Assembly (NCBI GenBank): GCA_044508675.1
Contig: JBIQHF010000001.1
Span: 186,001 to 250,000 of the forward strand
Reading direction: 5' to 3'
Source: Raineyella sp044508675
GTDB lineage: Bacteria > Actinomycetota > Actinomycetes > Propionibacteriales > Propionibacteriaceae
Length of the DNA: 64,000 bases
Numbering within the stretch: the first letter of the stretch is position 1; the number at the start of each line of letters is the position of its first letter. A program made the position numbers and the translations under genes. Shown one piece after another: positions 45,090 to 54,480 of this stretch. A model generated the notes under the pieces. That model was given only the letters and a program-made list of their open reading frames with translations. It was not told the DNA's origin and did not search any database.

Positions 45090-46402
45090 CAGAGCGCCCC
45101 TGTCCGTGCACCGACCATGTCGGCGGGCCGGGGATCGGCGGGCTGGGGATCAACGGGCCCCGGATCAACGGTCCGGGTGATGAAATCGACGACCCGGTCA
45201 GCCGTCGGGTCCCATCCCTGCCGGGCGCTGTGCGAGAGCCGCCGGAGGTCCGCGCCGGAGCGCGGCTCGCTCACCGTGGCCCACAACGCGTCCGCGACGC
45301 CCTGCGGTGTCGGGACGGCCCAGACCGGCCCGGGCTGGGGCAGGTCGGCACGGGCCATGGCCGATTCGTTGATTACCGGGACGACTCCGGCGGCGAGCAT
45401 CTCCTCGGCGACGAGGGAAATGTTGGTGAACGAGAGCGCCAGTCCCGCCTGAACCGTGTTGTACAGCAGGTTGAGGTCGGACGGCGTCAGCGATCCGTGG
45501 GAGATGGCGTCGAAACCGAGTCCGCCGGCCCCCGTATCCCCGACGGCATGGATGGGCACCTCGGGATGCGCGGTGTGGAAGAGCCGCAGGGCGTCCCGGC
45601 CGAGGGCGTAACCCCGACGGGCCGCTCCCGGCTTGGCATAGAAGACGACGCCCCGGCGTTCGCCGGGTTCCTCGCCCGCCTCGGTCAGCCCGTACGTGTC
45701 GGTGTCGCAGCCGAACGGGACGACGAGGTCCGGCTCCACGTGGGCGAAGTCGCGCAGACAGCCCGCGACCATCTCGCCCAGGGCGATCGTCGTCAGCCCG
45801 AGGTGGTAGCTCTGCTCGGCCAGCGTCCAGAGCGGGCCACGCGGAGAGAAGAACGGCTCGTAGTCCTGGATGAAGTAGTACGTCGGGATCGACTCCGCGG
45901 CGCGGCTGAGCACGACGTGGGCCGTCTCCCAGGACCCGGCGACGATCGCGTCGACCCCCGTGATGGCCGGGCGGGCACTCCTGATCTCCGCCTGCAGGCC
46001 GGGCCATCCGCGTCGGATCGTGGCCTCATGGTGATCCACCGAGGTGTCTGCCCGGTCGTAGAGGAACAGGGTGCAGCGGTGCCCCCGGCGTTCGGCCATC
46101 TGCACCATCCGAAACAGCGTCGTGTGGCCGCCCGAGCCGACGGCCGGCGGCACGCACACCCAGCCGAGGTGCAGGCCCGTGCCACCATCCGCGGGCAGTG
46201 GCGCAGGCAGTGGGCGCGCGGGCCGGGTCGGGCCCGGGTCCCACCCGATGTCCTCGGCCAGGAGCGGGAAGGCCAGGGCGTCGGAGTCCACCCGGTTGTC
46301 GACCCACCTCGCCACCCGGTGGCCGAGCCGCCGGACGGTCATGCCGGCTCCCTCCTGCCGCAGCTTCCTGCGGAGCTTCTGCATGTCGTTCCAGGTCGTC
46401 AT
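45089..46402 (-). CDS. WsaF-like rhamnosyltransferase (GT4-type)
   Basis: GT-B glycosyltransferase of 437 residues. SGGHTTLFRMVQMAERRGH near residue 92, YYFIQDYEPFFSPRG near 175 and the nucleotide-sugar half with VAEEMLAAGVVPVINE match the WsaF family that builds rhamnan-type glycans. The proline/aspartate-rich C-terminus (PVDPQPADPRPAD) is repetitive and probably disordered. A 57-base gap separates it from the GT2 gene upstream. Confidence 0.82.
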   Translation of the reverse strand: MTTWNDMQKLRRKLRQEGAGMTVRRLGHRVARWVDNRVDSDALAFPLLAEDIGWDPGPTRPARPLPAPLPADGGTGLHLGWVCVPPAVGSGGHTTLFRMVQMAERRGHRCTLFLYDRADTSVDHHEATIRRGWPGLQAEIRSARPAITGVDAIVAGSWETAHVVLSRAAESIPTYYFIQDYEPFFSPRGPLWTLAEQSYHLGLTTIALGEMVAGCLRDFAHVEPDLVVPFGCDTDTYGLTEAGEEPGERRGVVFYAKPGAARRGYALGRDALRLFHTAHPEVPIHAVGDTGAGGLGFDAISHGSLTPSDLNLLYNTVQAGLALSFTNISLVAEEMLAAGVVPVINESAMARADLPQPGPVWAVPTPQGVADALWATVSEPRSGADLRRLSHSARQGWDPTADRVVDFITRTVDPGPVDPQPADPRPADMVGARTGAL

Positions 46403-46459
46403 CGCTGTCCCTTTCTCCGGGCCGGCCGTGGAGACGACCGGTGAGGGGTGAGGTGGGTG

Positions 46460-47554
46460 TCAGTACACACCGGCGCGTTCCCAGCGCAAGGTGCGGACCC
46501 GATGACGCAGGGCCATCCGGATCCTGCGCGCGAGTCGGTGGACCGGCCTCGCGGATCGCGTTCCCACGGCGCGCTCATCGAGCCGGCGCAGGCGCCTCGA
46601 GCCCTCCAGCCCGGGGGCGACATGCACCGCGAGGTCGCGGAACGGCCGGTACTCGGTGTCGACAGGCAGGTTCGCATCGAGCGCGTGGGTGGCTGCCATG
46701 AGTGCCAGCGCGGCGATCGTACGGCGGGCCCTGGCCAGCAGTGCGTCGGCTTCACTCCGGGGCACCAGCGGCGGGGACCCGGCCGGGTCTCGCGGCGGCT
46801 GAGGGGGCGCCAGCAGGGCCTCGAAGGCAGCGAGCCGCTGTTCGAGGTCGAGGATGCCGGACACCTCGCGGGCGGAAAGACTGGCACTGTGCTCGCGATG
46901 CCAGGCCTGGTCGACGCCGCGCAGGTAGGCGACCTGGGAGACCGCGGCGATGCGCAGCCAGTGCTCCATGTCGTGGCTGTGGGCCAGCGGCGCCTGCCCC
47001 CCGACCCGGCGTACGACCGAGGTTCGCATCACGACCTCGGGGGAGGTGATGACGTTGGCGCCGTCACGGCACCGGTCGGCGAGCCACCGGGTGCCTTCCC
47101 AGACCGTCACCCCGGTCAGCCGCGTACGCGGTGGTGGCAACTGGCCGCCGTGGAAGTGCAGGGGATGCCCGTAGACCAGACCGACCCGGGGCCGGGATAG
47201 AGCGACCCCGACGGCTCGGGACAGCGCTCCCGGGGTGAGCAGGTCGTCGGCGTCCAGCCGGACGAGGAACTCCCCGGTGGCCCGCGCGAGTCCGTCGTTG
47301 AACGCGGCCACCGGCCCCTGGTTCCCGGCGTGCGCCAGGACGGTGATGCGTGGATCGCCCGCGGCCATCTGGCGGGCGACGAGCAGGCTGTCATCGGTCG
47401 ATGCGTCATCGACGATGATGACCTCGACGGCGACTCCCTGTTGGGACAGGGCGCTCCGGACGGCCTGGGGCAGGTAGTCCGCGTAGTTGTAGCAGGGGAT
47501 GACCACCGACACGGTGGCTTCCGGAGCGGGGGCGCGGGATGCGGTGTGGTTCAT
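46460..47554 (-). CDS. GT2 family glycosyltransferase
   Basis: GT-A enzyme of 364 residues. The nucleotide-binding start VSVVIPCYNYADYLPQAV, DDASTDDS and the metal motif VRLDADDLLTPGA are clear, with the ED/H acceptor region SHDMEHWLRIA near residue 192. The C-terminal third is helical and strongly basic, probably membrane- or partner-binding. No transmembrane helix. Overlaps the flippase gene by 4 bases. Confidence 0.88.
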   Translation of the reverse strand: MNHTASRAPAPEATVSVVIPCYNYADYLPQAVRSALSQQGVAVEVIIVDDASTDDSLLVARQMAAGDPRITVLAHAGNQGPVAAFNDGLARATGEFLVRLDADDLLTPGALSRAVGVALSRPRVGLVYGHPLHFHGGQLPPPRTRLTGVTVWEGTRWLADRCRDGANVITSPEVVMRTSVVRRVGGQAPLAHSHDMEHWLRIAAVSQVAYLRGVDQAWHREHSASLSAREVSGILDLEQRLAAFEALLAPPQPPRDPAGSPPLVPRSEADALLARARRTIAALALMAATHALDANLPVDTEYRPFRDLAVHVAPGLEGSRRLRRLDERAVGTRSARPVHRLARRIRMALRHRVRTLRWERAGVY

Positions 47555-49062
47555 GGGCTCAACCGTTCTTCACTCTCAACGTGGTCCTGTCCGGCATCGG
47601 CACCGGAATCGGTCTCGACTGCCTCTGGTGGTGTCGAGCCCAGCCGGCGGGCCTCGTCCAAACGACGACGGAACCAACGCCAGAGGACAGCGGTATAGAC
47701 AACGGCGCCGACAGTGCCCCCCAGCAGGAGGTCCACGATCGGCAGACCGCTGACCCGGGTGACGGCCCACGCCATGGGCGCGGCAACCATCGCGGCGGCC
47801 AGTGGCGGCCAGCATGCCGCCCACACGGCCCGGATGTCCGCGCCGACCCGCGCCAGGGACGGTAGGTAGACCAGGAGCAGCAGTGCGCCGGCGATGACCT
47901 GGGCCAGCGCGGCACCCATGGCCCCCTCGAGCCGGATGCCGATGACCAGAGCCGGGACGAGGAGGACCGTCCACCCCACCTGGAGCCAGAGCACCTTCGT
48001 CGACCGTCCCCGTGCCAACAGATAGGTCGTCGCAAGGTCCAGGACCGTACGCAGTGCGCCGAAGGCACTCAGAACCATGAGCAGCGGCGCAGCCTCCAGC
48101 CACTTGTCGCCGTACAGCAGCTTGATGACCGAGGCGGCCAGGACGCCCAGCAATAGGCTCACCAGGACACTGATGCTCCAGACCGGGGCCCAGGCGACCG
48201 CCAGGGTCCGGTCCCGGGTGCCGTTCGAGACCCGCGAGAACGCGGGTAGCGACACCGATCGCACCACCTGGCCCAGTGCGCTCATGGGCCAGTTCGCCAC
48301 GTTGAAGGCCAAGAAGTAGACGCCCAGGACGGCGGCTCCCGCCAAGGCGGACAGCAGCATCTTGTCCGCACCCAGGAGGGCCCAGGACAGGAGGTTGGCG
48401 CCCGCCACCGGCACACCGAACGTCACGGCAGCTCGCGCAACCGCGCGGTCGAAGCCGAATCGGGGCCGTTGCCCGACGAACCGGTACTGCAGGACGACGG
48501 CGATCGTCTGGGCCGCGACGCGTGAGATCGCCAGGGACATGACGCCCACCCCGGCCAGGACCAGCACGATGGTCAGCGCGGTCCCCACCACGAAATCCAC
48601 CACGGAGATCAGGAAGAGCTCCTTCTGCCTGAACTCGCGCTGCAGCGTGGCGTACGGGACGACCCCGACGCCCGCGATCAGCAGGGTCAACGACATCACG
48701 GCCAGTACCGGACCGCCGGTCGGGGCACCCAGGACGGGGGCGAGCTCGGCGGCCACCGCGATGGTGATCACCGTCAGGACTGCGGAGATGCCCACGGCGA
48801 GCGTGGCGACGGTGGGGGCCTTCCGAAAATGGTCCTTGGACCGGATCAGGTCGGTGCTCAGCCCAAGGTCGGCGACGGTCATCAGGACCGCCTGCACGGT
48901 CAGGACGACCGCGTACAGTCCGAACTCCTCCGGGCTGAACATCCGGGCCAGGAAGATGCCGATGGCGAAGGTTCCCAGCCGCATGACGAGGCTGCTGACG
49001 CTGCTCCAGGCCAGGCCGCGCCGAATGTTCGACTGGAGCGTCACGGATGGTCCGGTCGTCAT
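47551..49062 (-). CDS. Wzx-like oligosaccharide flippase
   Basis: Membrane protein of 503 residues with about 12-14 helices of the MOP/polysaccharide-transporter family. It starts NIRRGLAWSSVSSLVMRLGTF, with the conserved FGLYAVVLTVQAVL region. Flips the lipid-linked repeat unit to the outer leaflet for the Wzy-like polymerase. ATG at 49062 overlaps the upstream GT4 stop (ATGA); GAGGAGG upstream supports it. A polar 30-residue tail follows the last helix. Confidence 0.88.
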   Translation of the reverse strand: MTTGPSVTLQSNIRRGLAWSSVSSLVMRLGTFAIGIFLARMFSPEEFGLYAVVLTVQAVLMTVADLGLSTDLIRSKDHFRKAPTVATLAVGISAVLTVITIAVAAELAPVLGAPTGGPVLAVMSLTLLIAGVGVVPYATLQREFRQKELFLISVVDFVVGTALTIVLVLAGVGVMSLAISRVAAQTIAVVLQYRFVGQRPRFGFDRAVARAAVTFGVPVAGANLLSWALLGADKMLLSALAGAAVLGVYFLAFNVANWPMSALGQVVRSVSLPAFSRVSNGTRDRTLAVAWAPVWSISVLVSLLLGVLAASVIKLLYGDKWLEAAPLLMVLSAFGALRTVLDLATTYLLARGRSTKVLWLQVGWTVLLVPALVIGIRLEGAMGAALAQVIAGALLLLVYLPSLARVGADIRAVWAACWPPLAAAMVAAPMAWAVTRVSGLPIVDLLLGGTVGAVVYTAVLWRWFRRRLDEARRLGSTPPEAVETDSGADAGQDHVESEERLSP

Positions 49063-50234
49063 GCCAGCGCCCTCCTCGACGACGCCACCCGATGGACCAG
49101 GAAGTTTGCCACTGCGGCGGCTGACTCCGCCAAGGAGAGCGCGCCGGCCCACGAGGCGCCCCGGCGGTCGAATGCCTCGCTGTACACCTGCACCAGCAGG
49201 TCGGCGGCATGCCCGAGGCTGTAGCGTTCGCGCACCAAGCTGCGGGACCAGGCACCGATCGTCGTACGGTCCTGCGGTGAGGCGGCCGACTGCTCCAGGA
49301 GCGCCCGGAGGTCTCGATAACCGGTATGGGCGCCGATGCCGTAGAAGCCTTGCCAGGTGAAGGCATCGAGGGTCTGGCCGGTCACTGGCAGGCAGAAGCC
49401 TGCGGCACCCAGAACGATCGTCGGCCGGGCGAGGGCCATCGCCCGCAGGATGGAGCTCCCCATGCCCAGCACGACGTCGGCAGCCGCGTACACGGGGCGT
49501 GGATCCGCCAGGTTCCCCGTCACCACGACCACGTCACGTCCATGGCGAGCGTTGACCCGGCTCGCGGCATCCACGACCCGGCCCATCTCCGGGCCATCCC
49601 CGGTCACCAGCAGGACGGCGTCGCGTCCGACGGCCATCTCGTCAATCGACTCGATCGCGGCCAGCACCCCATCGATCTTGCCCAGGTCCGTGGTGAGGCG
49701 CCCGACGACGGCAGCCACGAAAGCGTTCGGGTCCAGCCCCAGGAGGCGTCGTTCCGTCAGCTGGTCGCGGGGCGTGTCCTGCTCCGTGTCGATGGGGGGT
49801 TCGATCACGTGCCGATGCCGAAAGTGGCTGGACTCCGCTCCCAGTTGTTGCGTCCCCACCACCAGGTCCAGGTGTCGGGGCAGGAAGTCCGGCACGTCCA
49901 TGGAGAGCACCGTCATGACCTGCGCCGTACCGAGGAGCCCGTGGGCACCGAATGCTGCACCGACGGCCGGGGCCCACTCGTACGTGTGAACGATGTCCGC
50001 CCGCCAGGACCGGACCAGCCTGACCAGTTCAATCGTCCATGCCGCCGACAGCCGCAGCCCTGACGGGGAAGCGGCCCACTCCAGGTCCAAGCCTCGGACG
50101 CGGTCCAACAGGGGGCCGGGGGGTGCGAACAGGACCACCTCGTGACCGAGCCGACGCACCGCGGCAGCCAGATCGATGGCATTGATCTGGCTGCCCCCCA
50201 TTCCCGTGTCATGCGGGCAGACGATGATCCGCAC
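49059..50234 (-). CDS. GT4-type glycosyltransferase (paralogue 1)
   Basis: GT-B enzyme of 391 residues beginning RIIVCPHDTGMGGSQINAID, a donor-site glycine loop, with VAAVVGRLTTDLGKIDGVL and GDGPEMGRVVDAA in the second domain. The start GTG lies 2 bases after the aminotransferase stop. Clearly related to the gene at 51400-52596 (same PH-x2-GMGGSQ opening and LTTDL-K motif), so the two flank the aminotransferase as a duplicated pair. The nucleotide-sugar donor is unknown. Confidence 0.83.
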   Translation of the reverse strand: MRIIVCPHDTGMGGSQINAIDLAAAVRRLGHEVVLFAPPGPLLDRVRGLDLEWAASPSGLRLSAAWTIELVRLVRSWRADIVHTYEWAPAVGAAFGAHGLLGTAQVMTVLSMDVPDFLPRHLDLVVGTQQLGAESSHFRHRHVIEPPIDTEQDTPRDQLTERRLLGLDPNAFVAAVVGRLTTDLGKIDGVLAAIESIDEMAVGRDAVLLVTGDGPEMGRVVDAASRVNARHGRDVVVVTGNLADPRPVYAAADVVLGMGSSILRAMALARPTIVLGAAGFCLPVTGQTLDAFTWQGFYGIGAHTGYRDLRALLEQSAASPQDRTTIGAWSRSLVRERYSLGHAADLLVQVYSEAFDRRGASWAGALSLAESAAAVANFLVHRVASSRRALA

Positions 50235-50236
50235 GG

Positions 50237-51403
50237 TCAGGGCCTCGGACGGCTCACCGCAGCGGCGAGTGCCTCCGCCACGCGGGCCTGCTGCTCGGCA
50301 GTCAGGTGCGGGAACATCGGCAGCGACAGGATCCGGCCCGCCGCGGCCTCGCTCACCGGGAACGCGCCGCGCGGATACCCGAGGTGGGCGTACGCCCCGG
50401 TCAGGTGCACCGGCACCGGGTAGTGGATGCCGGCGCCGATCCCGGCCGCCTGCAGGTCGGCCAGCACCGCGTCGCGGTCCTCGACCTGCACCACGTACAG
50501 GTGCCAGACGTGCTCGTTGCCCTCGGCCGCCGAGGGCAGCCGGACCCCGTCGATGTCGGCGATCAGTTCGGCGTAGCGGGCCGCCGCCTCCCGGCGCCTG
50601 TGGTTCCAGGCGTCCAGCCGCTGCAGCTTGGCCTGGAGCACCACCGCCTGGATCGCATCCAGCCGGGAGTTCACCCCGACCAGGTCGTGCTGGTACTTCA
50701 CCGCGCTGCCGTGGTTGCCGAGCTTGCGGACCAGGGCCGCCACCTCGGCGTCGTCGGTGAGGACGGCACCGCCATCCCCGGCCGCACCGAGGTTCTTGCC
50801 CGGGTAGAAGCTGGTGCCGGCGACGGTCCCGAGCGAGCCGGCCATCCGCCCGTACCGGCGGGCGCCCTGGGACTGGGCGGCGTCCTCGACGATCGGGACC
50901 CCGGCCCGTGCGGCGAACGGCGCCAGCTGCTCCGCGAACGCCGCCTGGCCGAACAGGTGCACCGGGACGATCGCCTGCGTACGCGAGGTGATCGCCGCCG
51001 CCACGGCCTGCGGGTCGATCAGCAGGTGCTCGGGGTCCACGTCCACGAGCACGGGGGTCGCGCCGATCCGACTGACCGCCTCCGCGGTGGCGACGAACGT
51101 GTTGGCGGGCAGGATCACCTCGCCGCCGGCGCTCACCCCGGCGCCCCGCAGGGCCAGTTCCACCGCATCGGTGCCGCTGGCCACGCCCACGCAGTGCCCG
51201 ACGCCGAGGTAGTCGGCGTACGCCTCCTCGAAGCGACCCACCCAGCGGCCGCCGATGAAGGCGGTGTCGGTGAAGACCTGTCGGAGCCCGTCCTACACCT
51301 CGGCGTCGACCTCGGCCTGTTGGGCTACCAGGTCCAGGAAGGGAACCGGCTGCGGTCGGCTGGACGTGTCGGTCCGCACTGCCCCGGAGGTGATGGTGTT
51401 CAT
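50237..51403 (-). pseudogene. DegT/DnrJ/EryC1/StrS aminotransferase interrupted by an in-frame TAG
   Basis: PLP-dependent nucleotide-sugar aminotransferase, 389 codons from an ATG at 51403 that overlaps the preceding gene (ATGA). Codons 1-36 encode the normal N-terminus (PVPFLDLVAQQAEVDAEV). Codon 37 (51293-51295) is TAG, and the same frame continues DGLRQVFTDTAFIGGRWVGRFEEAY to a complete C-terminus. The PLP lysine lies in SFYPGKNLGAAGDGG. Either a point nonsense mutation or sequencing error in a WlbC-like enzyme, or translation restarts at GTG 51241 (codon 55), giving 334 residues without the N-terminal active-site strand. The downstream frame shows no decay, so any loss is recent. Confidence 0.75.
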
Positions 51404-52596
51404 GTGCAGGTTCCTTGTCTGGCCCAGAGCTCTTGCGAGACCACGGACCCCAGTCGTTTGTTGGCGTAGTAGCGGGCACCGGTGGCCGCGGACCTGGCCA
51501 GCGAACGGACCATCGTGGTCCGCGGGCATCGCTCCGCAACGGTGTCCTCGTAGATGGCGGCCAGGTGCACGGCGGCCCGGTTGACGTCGTAGCGGCCCCG
51601 GACCACGCTCCGGCCGAGCCGGCCCAGCCGTGCGCGCAGCTCGGGGGAGTCGGCGAGCGCCGTCAGCACGGCGGCCAGGTCCGCTGCGCCGGCACCACCA
51701 CTGCCGAACCACCCGTGGTGCACGAAGTCGTCGACGGTCGACTCGTCCAGCAGCTTCCAGAACCCGCCCTCCCCGGACACGACCAGGGGCTTGCGGTGTG
51801 CCATCCCCTTGACCGCGGAGGAGCCCATGCCGAGCACGATGTCGGAGGCCTCGTAGACCGGGGCGGCGTCGAGCTGGAAGCCGATCGGACGCACCACGGT
51901 CCGCCCGTGCCGGGCGTTGACCGCCTCGGCGCGGGCCCGGACGGTGGCCAGCCCCTCGCCATCGCCGGCCACCAGCAGGCTGATCGGCCGCCGGGAGGCG
52001 AGCCGGTCCACCACCCGGATGGCCTCGAGCACACCCTGCAGCTTCTCCAGGTCGGTGGTGAGCATCGAGACCACCCCGACGACCAGTTCGTCCTCGGGGA
52101 TGTCCCAGCGGGCCCGGGCTGCGGCCACGTCGGATGGACAGAACCGGTCCATGTCCACCGGCGCCTCCAGCAGGTGCGCCGTCCGCCCTTGGGCCTGCAT
52201 GCGTTGCTGGAGTGCGGGGGTGCCGACCACCAGTGGCAGGTGGGTGGGCAGGAAGCCCGGCACCTCCATCGCCATCACCGACATCAGCATCGGGATGCTC
52301 CGGCCGCTGCTGAACGCGGCCTGTAGCGAGGACCGCCACTCGTAGACGTGCAGCAACTGGATGTCCCAGAGCCGGACGGCGTTCCGCAGCCGCCTCGACC
52401 AGATCAGTCCGGGGCTGTCCGGCGGCGGCGCCGGGACCCAGGTCAGGCCGGCGTCGCGGACCACCTCGGTCAGTACGCCGGGCGGTGAGTAGACCACCGG
52501 TTCGTGGCCGTAGCGCTGCATGGCGGCGGCGAGTTCGACCGCTTGCAGTTGGCTTCCCCCCATACCCATCTGGTGGGGGCAGATCAGGATCCTCAT
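51400..52596 (-). CDS. GT4-type glycosyltransferase (paralogue 2)
   Basis: GT-B enzyme of 398 residues. Opening RILICPHQMGMGGSQLQAVE, then VVGVVSMLTTDLEKLQGVL, GDGEGLATVRA and VLGMGSSAVKGMAHRKPLVV in the nucleotide-sugar half. ATG at 52596 with a GAGG ribosome-binding site, one base after the acetyltransferase stop. Paralogue of 49059-50234. Both end in basic tails that could contact the membrane. Confidence 0.83.
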   Translation of the reverse strand: MRILICPHQMGMGGSQLQAVELAAAMQRYGHEPVVYSPPGVLTEVVRDAGLTWVPAPPPDSPGLIWSRRLRNAVRLWDIQLLHVYEWRSSLQAAFSSGRSIPMLMSVMAMEVPGFLPTHLPLVVGTPALQQRMQAQGRTAHLLEAPVDMDRFCPSDVAAARARWDIPEDELVVGVVSMLTTDLEKLQGVLEAIRVVDRLASRRPISLLVAGDGEGLATVRARAEAVNARHGRTVVRPIGFQLDAAPVYEASDIVLGMGSSAVKGMAHRKPLVVSGEGGFWKLLDESTVDDFVHHGWFGSGGAGAADLAAVLTALADSPELRARLGRLGRSVVRGRYDVNRAAVHLAAIYEDTVAERCPRTTMVRSLARSAATGARYYANKRLGSVVSQELWARQGTCT

Positions 52597-52597
52597 C

Positions 52598-53278
52598 TCA
52601 GGCGACTCCTCTCGTCTGCGGTGCCGGGACGGGGTGCGGGGCGGGGCGCGACCGGCCCAGTGCCGTCGCCGGGTTGCCGACCCAGGTCTGGCCGGCGGGC
52701 ACGTCGCGCAGCACCACGGCGCCCATCCCGAGCACCGCGTCCTCGCCGACGACCAGGTCCTGCCGGATGCTGGCCTGCATGCCGACGTACGTACGGGCCC
52801 CGACCCGGACCCGCCCAGCGACGGTGGCCCCGGCGGCACAGGTGACGCCGTCGCCCAGCTCGTCGTCGTGGGTGAGCACGGTGCGGGGCATCAGCACCAC
52901 GTGCCGGCCCAGCACCACATCGCAGGTCAGCACGCAGCCGGCCAGCAGGATCGAACCGGCACCGATCCGGCTGCCGGCCCCGACCAGCACCGATGGGCCG
53001 ACGTGCACCGCGTACCGGTCCTCGCCGACGCCGAGTGCCGCCAGGCGGGCGGCCAGGGCCAATCGGCCTGCCCCGGATCCGGGGCACAGCAGGAGGTGCT
53101 CGGTCCGTTCGGCGGCCAGCGCGGAGCCGCCGAGCACCGGCACCCCGCCGACGGTGGTGCCGTGCAGGGTCGGGTCGTCGTCGAGCAGGCCGGTGACCCG
53201 GTCCATTCCGGCGGCCCGGATGGAGGCCAGCGTCTCCCGGGCCAGGCCGCTCGCGGCGACCAGCAGGATGTCGGTCAT
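52598..53278 (-). CDS. NeuD/PglD-like sugar O/N-acyltransferase
   Basis: Protein of 226 residues. An N-terminal Rossmann-like PglD-N domain (ILLVAASGLARETLASIRAAG, LLDDDPTLHG) precedes a left-handed beta-helix of hexapeptide repeats (about 95-205) ending in PAGQTWVGNPA. Such enzymes acetylate UDP-4-amino sugars or sialic-acid-like precursors. It follows, with an ATGA overlap, an aminotransferase gene, so the pair likely forms an acetamido sugar. Confidence 0.85.
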   Translation of the reverse strand: MTDILLVAASGLARETLASIRAAGMDRVTGLLDDDPTLHGTTVGGVPVLGGSALAAERTEHLLLCPGSGAGRLALAARLAALGVGEDRYAVHVGPSVLVGAGSRIGAGSILLAGCVLTCDVVLGRHVVLMPRTVLTHDDELGDGVTCAAGATVAGRVRVGARTYVGMQASIRQDLVVGEDAVLGMGAVVLRDVPAGQTWVGNPATALGRSRPAPHPVPAPQTRGVA

Positions 53279-54477
53279 GGCCGGGCCCTGTTCGTCCTGG
53301 CGCCGTACGTCGGGGGCCGTCCGGGGGCCCGGGCCGCGGTCACGATGCTGTCCACCACCCGGTCCAGCTCCTCGGCGGTCATGGTGTGGTACATCGGCAG
53401 GATCAGCGTCGAGTCGGTCAGCCGTTCGGTGACCGGCAGCGGCACGACCAGGCCCGAGTGGTTCGCGTACGCCGGCTCGCGGTGGGCCGCCATGATGCCG
53501 CGCCGGGCCGAGATGCCGTCGGCGGCCAGCCAGGCGAGCAGCTCGTCCCGGTCCACCGGGAACCCGGGCAGTACCTCCACCCAGAAGGACTGGAAGTTGG
53601 TGGTCCCGTACGCCGGGTCGGTCACGAAGCGCAGGTCCGGCAGGCTGTCCAGGACCGTACGGTAGTCCGCAGCCAGCGAGCGTCGGCGCCGCACCATCTC
53701 CGGCAGTCGCCGCAACTGGACCAGGCCGAGCGCGGCCTGGAGGTCGGTCATCCGGTAGTTGAAGCCAATCTCGGTGTACGACTCCCGGGCCGGCAGGACC
53801 GAGGAGTGCCGATCCGCGGCCGACAGGTCCATGGAGTGCTCCCGCAGCCGCTTGGCCCGGGCCGCCCACTCCGGGTTGTCGGTGGTGAGCATGCCGCCCT
53901 CCCCCGTCGTCAGCAGCTTGCGCGGGTGGAAGGACCAGGCGGTGACGTCGGCCCCGGTGCCCACCGGGCGGCCGGCGTACGTCGACCCGGCGCCGCAGGC
54001 GGCATCCTCGACCAGGACCAGGGAACGGTGGTCGCACAGGTCGCGCAGCGGCACCAGGTCCACCGGGACCCCGCCCTGGTCGACGGCGATCACCGCGGTC
54101 GTCGCCGGGGTGATCACCGCCTCCACCGTCTCGGCGGTGACGTTGCCGGTGGTCGGGTCGACGTCGGCGAACACCGGCCGGGCGCCGACGTACGTCACGG
54201 CATTGGCGGTCGCGATGAACGAGAACGACGGGACCACCACGTCGTCGCCGGCCCGGACCCCGGAGACCACCAGCGCCAGGTGCAGGGCCGCGGTGCACGA
54301 GGACGTCGCCACCCCGTACCCCACGCCCTGGGCCTGGCTGAAGGCTCGCTCGAACTCGGCGGTCCTGGGCCCCTGGGCGATCCAGCCGGAGGAGATGACC
54401 TCGGTGACGGCCTCGATCTCCTCCTCGCCCAGCCAGGGTCGCATCACGCTGATCCGGTCCATCGTTGTCCTCTGCAT
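53275..54477 (-). CDS. DegT/DnrJ/EryC1/StrS aminotransferase (PglE/perosamine-synthase-like)
   Basis: PLP enzyme of 400 residues. The N-terminal RPWLGEEEIEAVTEVISSGW, SSCTAALHLAL and the PLP lysine in SFHPRKLLTTGEGGM (about residue 196) are intact, followed by NYRMTDLQAALGLVQL. Converts a keto nucleotide sugar to an amino sugar using glutamate. It is followed by a NeuD/PglD-like acetyltransferase and preceded by an epimerase/dehydratase, fitting synthesis of a 4-acetamido sugar. The 3' end is arginine/proline-rich. Confidence 0.88.
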   Translation of the reverse strand: MQRTTMDRISVMRPWLGEEEIEAVTEVISSGWIAQGPRTAEFERAFSQAQGVGYGVATSSCTAALHLALVVSGVRAGDDVVVPSFSFIATANAVTYVGARPVFADVDPTTGNVTAETVEAVITPATTAVIAVDQGGVPVDLVPLRDLCDHRSLVLVEDAACGAGSTYAGRPVGTGADVTAWSFHPRKLLTTGEGGMLTTDNPEWAARAKRLREHSMDLSAADRHSSVLPARESYTEIGFNYRMTDLQAALGLVQLRRLPEMVRRRRSLAADYRTVLDSLPDLRFVTDPAYGTTNFQSFWVEVLPGFPVDRDELLAWLAADGISARRGIMAAHREPAYANHSGLVVPLPVTERLTDSTLILPMYHTMTAEELDRVVDSIVTAARAPGRPPTYGARTNRARP

Positions 54478-54480
54478 GTC

